DNA of 5,142 nt from Propionibacteriaceae bacterium (GTDB taxonomy: Bacteria; Actinomycetota; Actinomycetes; Propionibacteriales; Propionibacteriaceae): the NCBI GenBank assembly GCA_021323255.1, contig JAJTCL010000220.1:1-5142 (forward strand), written 5' to 3'. The position numbers and the translations under genes are program-made. How positions within the stretch are numbered: position 1 is the stretch's first letter; each line of letters begins with the position of its first letter. Shown in pieces: positions 1 through 4,523 of the stretch. The notes below the pieces were generated by a model. That model was not told where the DNA came from and did not search any database. It worked only from the letters and a program-made list of their open reading frames with translations.

Positions 1-688
1 GGCCGGCCGCAAGATGCCCAAAGTAGGTATCGGCCCGCTCGAAGGCCGCATCGGGCTCCACATCGCCGACGATCGACAAGACGGCATTGTTCGGCAAGTA
101 ATGTCGCCTGAAGAAGGCATGGACATCCTCCAGCGTGGCTGCATCCAGGTCTTCCATGGAGCCGATTGTGGTGTGGCCGTACGGGTGGTCAGATGGGAAA
201 GTCAGGGTATTGAGCAGCTCCATGACATCCCCGTACGGCACGTTGTCATAGCGCTGCCGTTTCTCTTCCTTCACAACCTCGCGCTGGTTGTCGAGGTTCT
301 CCTGGGTCAGCGCATCCAGTAGCGTGCCCATCCGGTCGGCCTCCAACCACAGGGCGAGGTCAAGGCCACCGGTTGGCAAAGTTTCGAAGTAGTTGGTCCG
401 GTCGAACCAGGTGGTGGCGTTGACAACGGCCCCAGCCGCCTGCAGCAGGGCGATGTGCTGGCCAGAGACGACGTGCGCGGAGCCCTGGAACATGACGTGC
501 TCGAAAAGATGGGCAAATCCAGTGCGGCCCTGCTCCTCATCACGGGAACCGACGTCGTACCAGAGGTTGACCGCCACCGACGGTGCGATGTGGTCCGGGC
601 TGGAGATGACGCGTAATCCGTTCGCCAAGCTTTGCTGGACAATCGGGTAGCCAAGCTGGGGGAGCGCGCCCGAAGTCATGCCCCACAT
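1..688 (-). CDS. M16 insulinase-type zinc peptidase, N-terminal part (cut by window edge)
   Basis: A minus-strand frame runs open from position 688 to the left edge and gives about 229 residues. Numbered from the ATG at 679, it carries the inverted zinc motif HLFEH at residues 57-61: two zinc-ligand histidines, with Glu60 as the catalytic base. The distal ligand region REVVKEEKRQRY follows at 133-144, and Glu138 sits at the expected spacing. After this come PYG at 148-150, DHPYGHTTIG at 164-173, and HYLPNNAVLSIVGDV at 193-207, which is the typical entry into the second M16 half-domain. The rest of that half is outside the window. There is no signal peptide, so a cytoplasmic zinc peptidase is likely; the substrate is unknown. 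The start is ambiguous. ATG 688 (M-W-G-M-T) has GGGAG 12 nt upstream, while the in-frame ATG 679 has no good SD. The gene lies 45 nt downstream of mug on the same strand, so the two are probably co-transcribed. It is intact as far as visible. The family call is firm; the physiological role is not. Confidence 0.93.
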   Translation of the reverse strand, partial: MWGMTSGALPQLGYPIVQQSLANGLRVISSPDHIAPSVAVNLWYDVGSRDEEQGRTGFAHLFEHVMFQGSAHVVSGQHIALLQAAGAVVNATTWFDRTNYFETLPTGGLDLALWLEADRMGTLLDALTQENLDNQREVVKEEKRQRYDNVPYGDVMELLNTLTFPSDHPYGHTTIGSMEDLDAATLEDVHAFFRRHYLPNNAVLSIVGDVEPDAAFERADTYFGHLAAG

Positions 689-733
689 CTCAGCACACCG
701 CTCCCATCCCAGTAGGTGCTGGGGGCGTGCTGA
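689..733 (-). promoter_or_regulatory. Intercistronic gap with SD and a small dyad
   Basis: This 45-nt spacer separates mug from the peptidase gene. CAGCAC at 691-696 is matched by its complement GTGCTG at 716-721, and again at 727-732. The GGGAG Shine-Dalgarno candidate for the peptidase (minus strand, 701-705) would lie in the 19-nt loop of the first pairing. There is no U-tract, so this is not a convincing terminator. A role in setting translation of the second gene is possible but speculative. Confidence 0.3.
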
Positions 734-1321
734 CTAATCGATCACTCCGGCGATCCGCGCCGGCTCGGCGTACGCCAGGGCCAGGCTGGTGATCGTCTCG
801 TGCACGTTGAGTCCGCTGGGATTGGGGACCACCCAGACTCTGGCGCTCGAAAACCGATCCGCCTGCTCGCCGCCGCGGGCACTCGGGTTGCCAAAGGCCG
901 CACGGTATGCGGTAAGGCCAGCGATCGCGACGACCAGCGGGTGATGCAGGGCGACGAATTCTTCCAACCGGGTACGCCCCGCCCGGAGCTCGGCGGGGGA
1001 GAGCTCGTCAGCCCGCGCGGTCGCGCGATTCACCAGGTTGGTGATACCGATGCCACGCTGCATCAGATATGCGCGGTCCTGCTCCGTCATCGGTTTACCG
1101 CGGTCAAGATCACGATCAATAATGCCAGCGAGGCGCAACGCTGGATAGAAACGGTTGCCTGGGTGACAGAAATGCGTCTGGGTCGCGGCCGTCCAGAGAC
1201 CGGGATTGATTCCGACGAAGAGCAACTTCAGATCAGGGCCAATCAGGTCGGGCACCGATGAATTCCGAAATGACTGCAACTCGGCTTGGGTGAAGCCCAC
1301 ACGGGTCACCGTAGTGCGCAT
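734..1321 (-). CDS. mug: Mismatch-specific uracil/thymine DNA glycosylase (Mug/TDG family)
   Basis: This 195-residue protein belongs to the Mug/TDG branch of the uracil-DNA glycosylase superfamily. It removes uracil or thymine (and, in E. coli Mug, ethenocytosine) mispaired with guanine, starting base excision repair. Motif 1, GINPG at residues 37-41, carries Asn39 where E. coli Mug has its catalytic Asn. The following THFCHPGNRFYPAL segment (49-62) matches the family's HPxNRF block. ITNLVNRAT in the centre matches the GVTKLVDRPT region of E. coli Mug. Motif 2, PNPSGLN at 166-172, is the intercalating loop that pairs with the widowed guanine. Only one cysteine is present (Cys52), so it is not an iron-sulfur UDG of family 4 or 5. 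The length is slightly above E. coli Mug because of an N-terminal extension of about 30 residues. The start is ATG 1321; no good SD precedes it, and GTG codons at residues 5 and 8 are alternatives. The M16 peptidase gene follows 45 nt downstream. Confidence 0.95.
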   Translation of the reverse strand: MRTTVTRVGFTQAELQSFRNSSVPDLIGPDLKLLFVGINPGLWTAATQTHFCHPGNRFYPALRLAGIIDRDLDRGKPMTEQDRAYLMQRGIGITNLVNRATARADELSPAELRAGRTRLEEFVALHHPLVVAIAGLTAYRAAFGNPSARGGEQADRFSSARVWVVPNPSGLNVHETITSLALAYAEPARIAGVID

Positions 1322-1424
1322 TGGCCACGATCAAGTTGAAACCGCGCGCAGCAGGACGGGAGCTTGCGAGTGTCGAACCTTGCAACTTCTCAAGCCGCCG
1401 GCGAAACACGGTTAGCCTTTCTCC
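1322..1424. promoter_or_regulatory. Divergent promoter region between mug and the K+ channel gene
   Basis: This 103-nt spacer separates two divergently oriented genes, so it must hold the promoters for both directions. On the plus side a good -10 element is visible just before the channel's GTG (separate entry). On the minus side I see neither a clear SD nor a confident -10 hexamer ahead of the mug ATG; ACTTGAT close to the start is only a weak resemblance. The short, SD-less arrangement on both sides would suit leaderless transcripts. Confidence 0.5.
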
Positions 1425-1425
1425 G
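1413..1425 (+). promoter_or_regulatory. Candidate -10 element for a leaderless transcript
   Basis: TAGCCT at 1413-1418 fits the actinobacterial -10 pattern TANNNT. It is followed by exactly 6 nt (TTCTCC) and then the GTG start codon at 1425, so the expected transcription start falls on the first base of the start codon. No Shine-Dalgarno sequence precedes the GTG. The TAG inside this hexamer is also an in-frame stop 12 nt upstream of GTG, which rules out a longer N-terminus. No convincing -35 is seen at 17 nt spacing, which is common in mycobacteria. Confidence 0.55.
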
Positions 1426-2015
1426 TGACGGACATCGCGGGCCATGGTCCTGATGCCGCGCGTGAGACCAGACGTCGGCTCGGCACCGTCTTGGCGACCT
1501 TTCTCCGGGCATTCGCATCCACTGTCGCACTTGTCGCGCTCTACTATCTGCTGCCGCTAAGTCCCTCCTCGGTCGGTGTCGCGGTCGGGATGCTCACAGT
1601 CGGGCTCTTGGCCCTTGTCGGATTGGTCGCGTTTCAGGTCCGCGCGATTATCAGGGCAACACATCCGGCGCTGCGCGCGGTGGGCGCCCTGGCGACAAGC
1701 GTTCCACTGTTTCTGCTGCTCTTTGCTGGCACGTATTTCGTCATGGGCAGGCTCGCAGCAGACAGTTTCAGCGAACCGCTGACTCGCACTGACGCCTTGT
1801 ACTTCACCGTTACCGTGTTTGCGACGGTGGGATTCGGTGACATTACCCCTTTGACGGAAGGGGCCCGGGCAGTGGTGACCGGGCAGATGATCGCTGGCAT
1901 CGTCATCCTTGGGCTGGGCGTCAGGATCATCGTGGATGCAGTCAAGCGCGGCCAGCAGCGGCCGTCGGTACAAAAGAACGACGCCGCGCCGGTCGTAGAG
2001 CGCCCTCTGGAGTAG
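1425..2015 (+). CDS. Compact potassium channel subunit (ion-channel pore domain, no RCK)
   Basis: This is a 196-residue inner-membrane protein with the K+ selectivity filter TVGFGD at residues 134-139. The filter is preceded by a pore helix (about 122-133, TDALYFTVTVFA) and flanked by hydrophobic helices at about 85-106 and 149-172, the classic TM-pore-TM unit of tetrameric K+ channels. Two further N-terminal helices (about 22-45 and 50-70) give four membrane spans in all. There is no S4-like arginine ladder, and the charged tail after the last helix is only about 25 residues, so no RCK/TrkA-N domain is present. Passive K+ conductance with a homotetrameric pore is expected from the family; gating is unknown. 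The GTG start is fixed by an in-frame TAG 12 nt upstream and by the leaderless -10. The gene is convergent with the ClC gene and divergent from mug. The family call is secure; a link to the acid-stress genes further right is an inference from proximity. Confidence 0.93.
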   Translation: MTDIAGHGPDAARETRRRLGTVLATFLRAFASTVALVALYYLLPLSPSSVGVAVGMLTVGLLALVGLVAFQVRAIIRATHPALRAVGALATSVPLFLLLFAGTYFVMGRLAADSFSEPLTRTDALYFTVTVFATVGFGDITPLTEGARAVVTGQMIAGIVILGLGVRIIVDAVKRGQQRPSVQKNDAAPVVERPLE

Positions 2016-2031
2016 GCCGCGGATTTGCATC

Positions 2032-2086
2032 GGTCAACCGGTAGTGACCCAGGCCGCGCTGAGCACTGTCGCCGCGCACGTCGGCG
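2032..2086. terminator. Possible bidirectional terminator in the convergent gap
   Basis: The 81-nt gap between the stop codons of the K+ channel and ClC genes holds two short dyads. GGTCA at 2032-2036 pairs with TGACC at 2045-2049 (8-nt loop), and CGCCG at 2070-2074 pairs with CGGCG at 2082-2086 (7-nt loop). Both have 5-bp stems and lack a T-tract on either strand. They could slow polymerase at a convergent junction, but they are weak as intrinsic terminators. The call rests mainly on position. Confidence 0.25.
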
Positions 2087-2096
2087 TTGAGGGCAA

Positions 2097-3476
2097 CTAA
2101 GCAGGCTCTGGCGACTTGGGGCCCGGGGCCGGGAGCACATTGGTGATCACGAAGGCAACGGCGACGGCCACGACCACCTGCGGTGTCACGATCACGCCGT
2201 CGACGCCCATCAGTAGTACGGCGAGCAGCGTCGAAGTCAGCGGCAACCGCAGCATGGCAGTGCACATGGCTCCGATGCCCATGCCGATCCCTGCCGCCAA
2301 GTTCATGCCGGGCAACCCACTTGCGGCAATACCGATCGCTGCGCCAATGAACATCGAGGGAAAGACCGGGCCTCCACGAAACGCGCTCAGCGAGAGTCCG
2401 TAGGCCAAGGCCTTGCACAGAACGAGCAGGATCATCAGCGCGACCGAGTAGTCGGCGGCGTTTTCGACCAGCTCGGGCAGTGCGTCCTGTCCGGAGAACA
2501 GCACCTGGGTGAAACTTTGTCCGGAGAGCAGCTGGTAGGCCATGGCTATGACACCAATGAGCAGGCCCAGGGCCGACGTCACCAGCACTCGGTTCAGATG
2601 CACGATCGGACGAAGCCACAGTCCTCCAGACCGGATCAACCACCCCAGCAGAGCGCCTGCCGCTCCCATGACCACGGCCCAGGCCAAAGTGGCCAACGTC
2701 GGTGGCACGGCGGCCGGTACCGAAGTCAGCGCAAGCGAAAAGCTGCCAAGTCCTGTCCAGTTGTCCAGACCGACGAAGACCAATGCCCCAACGCCTGAGG
2801 CCAGCAGACCTGGCAGCGCCACCAGACTGAGTGTCATCCCACTGAGCCCAGCCACCTCCATGATCAGGAACGCACCGAGCACGGGGGAGCCGAGCAGTGT
2901 GCTGATCGCTGCAAAACTGCCGGCCGAAGCCATAATCATCAGGGCCATCGGCGGCGCGTCCTTCCTGACAAGGCGGACGGTCAGCGCCCCAAGCCCGCCG
3001 CCGATGGCAATCAGCGGTGCTTCGGGCCCGAGCACAGCGCCAAGGCCGAGTGTGGCCAAGGCAGCGAGGATTATGCCTGGCAGCTCGCGTGCGGTGGCGG
3101 GTCCTCCGCCGGTCTGAAAGCCAAATGCGGGCGAGTGTCCGCCATTGCCCGGCAGGTATCTGATGGTCAACGCGACGAGCAGCCCGCAGAGCACCAGCCA
3201 GGGCAGCGGCCACCAGGGGGGTGCGGGGCCTCCAAGCATCTGATTCGGCAGGTCGGAGAACAGGAATCGCTGCATCGCAGCCACCAATGCGAGGAAGCCA
3301 TAGGCGACGGCAGAAATGGGAATACCCAGGATCGCCGCAAGCGCAAGTGCTCCGATGTATCGCTTGGAACGGATTACGGCGACCGGATCCATTGCGGGTG
3401 CTCCACCGGCAGGCGCTGCGGCAGCCTGGCTCGCCTCTGGGACTGCCGCACTCCTAGGACTGTTCGAGTCAGCCAT
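2097..3476 (-). CDS. ClC-family chloride transporter/channel with atypical signature residues
   Basis: This 459-residue polytopic membrane protein is about the length of prokaryotic ClC proteins, which work as homodimers moving chloride, often in exchange for protons. It begins with a soluble Ala/Pro-rich tail (1-37), followed by many hydrophobic helices. ClC landmarks come in order: GNGGHSP at 110-116 (place of GSGIP), GPEAP at 150-154 (place of GREGP, keeping the external gating Glu as Glu152), SPVLGAFLIMEV at 197-208, GGPVFP at 368-373 (place of GIFAP), and LPLT at 411-414. By manual alignment to E. coli ClcA, its proton glutamate Glu203 becomes Val208, as in ClC channels, and the central Tyr445 has no counterpart. 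There is no CBS domain. ATG 3476 has a weak GAAGAGAG SD 10 nt upstream; Met29 is an alternative. The gene is divergent from the membrane-protein/GAD operon. ClC proteins support GAD-dependent acid resistance in E. coli; the same role here is inferred. Family certain; exchanger versus channel undecided. Confidence 0.93.
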   Translation of the reverse strand: MADSNSPRSAAVPEASQAAAAPAGGAPAMDPVAVIRSKRYIGALALAAILGIPISAVAYGFLALVAAMQRFLFSDLPNQMLGGPAPPWWPLPWLVLCGLLVALTIRYLPGNGGHSPAFGFQTGGGPATARELPGIILAALATLGLGAVLGPEAPLIAIGGGLGALTVRLVRKDAPPMALMIMASAGSFAAISTLLGSPVLGAFLIMEVAGLSGMTLSLVALPGLLASGVGALVFVGLDNWTGLGSFSLALTSVPAAVPPTLATLAWAVVMGAAGALLGWLIRSGGLWLRPIVHLNRVLVTSALGLLIGVIAMAYQLLSGQSFTQVLFSGQDALPELVENAADYSVALMILLVLCKALAYGLSLSAFRGGPVFPSMFIGAAIGIAASGLPGMNLAAGIGMGIGAMCTAMLRLPLTSTLLAVLLMGVDGVIVTPQVVVAVAVAFVITNVLPAPGPKSPEPA

Positions 3477-3562
3477 CAGATGGAGTCTCTCTTCAGATCG
3501 ATCGGATGACGTAGCAACATGCCGGAGCCGAAGAGCCCAACCAGATGCCGCGGCCGGAGGGA

Positions 3563-3580
3563 GGCCCGAACGTCGGGGCC
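3563..3580. repeat. Inverted repeat (hairpin) in the divergent region
   Basis: GGCCCGA at 3563-3569 can pair with TCGGGGCC at 3573-3580 across an ACG loop, leaving one bulged G. This is a 7-bp GC-rich stem. It lies about 90 nt from the ClC start and 220 nt from the operon start. It could be an operator or a stem in a ClC-side transcript; there is no U-tract for termination. Confidence 0.35.
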
Positions 3581-3608
3581 AGCGTACGACGTCGCGCTTG
3601 AGCGGAAG

Positions 3609-3622
3609 GGACGCGTCCGGAC
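3609..3622. repeat. Overlapping perfect palindromes, candidate operator
   Basis: GGACGCGTCC at 3609-3618 is a perfect 10-bp palindrome, and GTCCGGAC at 3615-3622 is a perfect 8-bp palindrome sharing four bases with it. The pair sits near the middle of the divergent region, where a dimeric regulator could control both sides. Short palindromes arise by chance in GC-rich DNA, so the assignment is tentative. Confidence 0.35.
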
Positions 3623-3642
3623 TTGCTGGCGAGTCGGCTCAG

Positions 3643-3653
3643 TGACCGCGTCA
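3643..3653. repeat. Short dyad TGAC-N3-GTCA, candidate operator half-sites
   Basis: TGAC at 3643-3646 and GTCA at 3650-3653 form an inverted repeat separated by CGC. The compact spacing resembles a binding site for a small dimeric regulator. It lies about 145 nt upstream of the membrane-protein start. With only four bases per arm, chance is a real alternative. Confidence 0.25.
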
Positions 3654-3695
3654 TGTGCCCGATTCTTGGCCGGCCTGTCGGTCGTCGGCACGCGC

Positions 3696-3712
3696 TCATC
3701 CCTGAGGGGTGA
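3696..3712. repeat. Stem-loop upstream of the GAD operon
   Basis: TCATCCC at 3696-3702 can pair with GGGGTGA at 3706-3712 around a TGA loop, giving seven pairs including one T-G wobble. It lies just upstream of the A/T-rich patch that probably holds the promoter, so it is more likely a DNA binding site than an RNA structure of the operon mRNA. Confidence 0.3.
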
Positions 3713-3727
3713 TGTGGCTGGGGCCTG

Positions 3728-3746
3728 GTTTGGATAGGAATTAAAG
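3728..3746 (+). promoter_or_regulatory. Weak candidate promoter (-10 area) for the membrane-protein/GAD operon
   Basis: This is the only A/T-rich patch in the divergent region (GTTTGGATAGGAATTAAAG). TAGGAA at 3735-3740 is the closest -10-like hexamer, but it lacks the final T and no matching -35 is seen. Transcription from here would start near 3747 and give a 5' leader of about 50 nt carrying the SD and short ORF noted separately. The evidence is mainly base composition and position. Confidence 0.22.
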
Positions 3747-3768
3747 CCGACGGAGGTGACGCACCACG

Positions 3769-3801
3769 TTGGGTTGCACTTTCTCGAGGAGAGCGGCATG
3801 A
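3769..3801 (+). CDS. Possible 10-codon leader ORF, stop overlapping the next gene's ATG
   Basis: A TTG at 3769 opens a frame of ten codons (M-G-C-T-F-S-R-R-A-A if read as a start). Its TGA stop at 3799-3801 overlaps the ATG of the membrane-protein gene at 3798 as ATGA. GGAGGTGA at 3752-3759 is a near-perfect anti-SD match 9 nt upstream (12 nt from the GGAGG core) and has no other well-placed start codon. Such a frame could couple translation to the main gene or act as a leader peptide. There is no run of one amino acid, so classic attenuation is not suggested. It is very short, and the TTG start is weak evidence. Confidence 0.25.
   Translation: MGCTFSRRAA
3786..3791 (+). promoter_or_regulatory. 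Ribosome binding site deciding the start at 3798
   Basis: GAGGAG at 3786-3791 lies 6 nt before ATG 3798, ideal spacing. The in-frame GTG at 3756 would extend the protein by 14 residues, but its only SD-like sequence (GGAGG, 3752-3756) runs into the start codon itself. This favours ATG 3798. Confidence 0.7.
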
Positions 3802-4523
3802 CGGTAAGGCCGGCCAATCTCAACAAAGCGATCGCTTGGCTATTCGTCATTGGCTCAGCGTTGTTCGTGTTGGGATCCGTACCGGCGTACCTGAACGCAG
3901 TCGGAGCAACGGCCGACAGCGTGACGTACTTCGTCGGCTCGATCTTCTTCACGGCGGCTTCGTTCGCGCAACTCCTGCAAGCCCAGACTCCGGCAATGAC
4001 CGAGGTTGACCCAGACTCGCAACTCCAGCGGGCACCAGTCCGGTTTTGGGCACCGCGGCCGCATGATCACAATTGGCTTGCAGCCATTGCACAGTTTCCC
4101 GGCACATTGTGTTTCAACATCAGCACCCTTGCAGCTCTCACGCACAATGCAACGGCACACGAGCAGGACCGGCGGATCTGGCGGCCTGACTTCTACGGGT
4201 CGACGCTTTTCCTGGTGGCGAGCGTCTTCGCCCTTCTCGCGCTGGGGCGTTTCCTCAGCTTCCAACCGCGCTCTTTTCCTTGGCGCATCGCCTGGCTGAA
4301 CATGATCGGCTCCATTTTGTTCATGATCTCGGCGCTGGCGAGCTTTGTGCTTCCCGGTACCGGGGAGTTGATCAATAGTTGGGTCTCGATCGCCGGCACG
4401 CTGCTCGGCGCCCTCTGCTTCCTGATCGGAGCGATCTTGATGTTCCCCGCGTGGAGACATGCCGTCCGTCCCGCACAACCCTCGCGTCCTGAAGAGCCAC
4501 AGAATCGAAGGAGAAGCCAATGA
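3798..4523 (+). CDS. Six-helix membrane protein, possibly YrhK-like, coupled to glutamate decarboxylase
   Basis: This is a 241-residue integral membrane protein with probable helices at about 12-32, 42-61, 93-114, 133-152, 164-186 and 195-217. There is an extramembrane stretch at about 62-92 and a polar Pro/Arg/Gln tail after 220. Several helices share a GSxxF-like pattern: IGSALFVLGS (18-27), VGSIFFTAAS (46-55), YGSTLFLVAS (133-142) and IGSILFMISA (170-179). This suggests duplicated hairpins and resembles YrhK-like domains, a family of unknown function; I make that assignment from memory only. It is too small, with too few helices, to be a GadC-type antiporter. It has no catalytic motif that I recognise. 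The gene ends in ATGA, its TGA overlapping the ATG of glutamate decarboxylase, so the two products are very likely made together. A role in acid stress, envelope sensing or transport for the GAD system is inferred from this coupling alone. The alternative start GTG 3756 is less likely. Confidence 0.85.
   Translation: MTVRPANLNKAIAWLFVIGSALFVLGSVPAYLNAVGATADSVTYFVGSIFFTAASFAQLLQAQTPAMTEVDPDSQLQRAPVRFWAPRPHDHNWLAAIAQFPGTLCFNISTLAALTHNATAHEQDRRIWRPDFYGSTLFLVASVFALLALGRFLSFQPRSFPWRIAWLNMIGSILFMISALASFVLPGTGELINSWVSIAGTLLGALCFLIGAILMFPAWRHAVRPAQPSRPEEPQNRRRSQ
4509..4523 (+). promoter_or_regulatory. SD and 4-nt stop/start overlap coupling the membrane protein to GAD
   Basis: AGGAG at 4509-4513 sits 6 nt before ATG 4520, inside the last codons of the membrane-protein gene. 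The ATGA at 4520-4523 is both start of the decarboxylase and stop of the upstream gene. This arrangement indicates one mRNA and translational coupling, and it fixes the decarboxylase start. Confidence 0.85.

Larger units (their letters stand above)
3477..3797. promoter_or_regulatory. Divergent regulatory region between ClC and the membrane-protein/GAD operon
   Basis: This stretch of about 320 nt has no convincing protein gene apart from a possible short leader ORF at its right end. It must carry the promoters for ClC (leftward) and for the GAD operon (rightward). It is dense in dyads: GATCGATC at 3496-3503, a hairpin at 3563-3580, overlapping palindromes at 3609-3622, TGAC-CGC-GTCA at 3643-3653, GGCCGGCC at 3668-3675 and a hairpin at 3696-3712. 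The only A/T-rich patch is 3728-3746, close to the operon. A shared regulator acting on both sides is plausible, but none is encoded in the window. Confidence 0.6.

Noticed and set aside
307..654. Minus-strand open frame of 115 codons overlapping the M16 peptidase
   Set aside because: The parallel frame carries HLFEH and other M16 blocks; this frame is a Ser/Arg/Thr-rich shadow.
800..1261. Plus-strand open frame of 153 codons opposite mug
   Set aside because: It is antisense to a gene with clear GINPG and NPSG motifs and has no independent support.
2542..3117. Plus-strand open frame of 191 codons inside the ClC gene
   Set aside because: It is antisense to ClC, has a Pro/Ser/Ala-biased translation, and no SD or family match.
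1942..3213. Long minus-strand open frame of 423 codons overlapping the ClC gene
   Set aside because: It is a same-strand out-of-frame shadow of ClC, extremely rich in Arg, with no recognisable domain; ClC itself has clear signatures in its own frame.
3668..3675. GGCCGGCC 8-mer, also present at 1-8, considered as a repeat or attachment site
   Set aside because: An 8-bp GC-only palindrome is expected by chance in GC-rich DNA, and the copy at 1-8 falls within the M16 coding frame; no other flanking similarity was seen.
3756..3797. Upstream GTG start for the membrane protein
   Set aside because: Its SD-like sequence abuts the start codon with no spacing, the added 14 residues are polar and unlike the rest, and ATG 3798 has GAGGAG at ideal spacing.
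3476..3952. Minus-strand open frame of 158 codons spanning the divergent region
   Set aside because: It overlaps the start of the membrane-protein gene in antisense, has no domain, and its composition is not protein-like; the region reads better as regulatory DNA.
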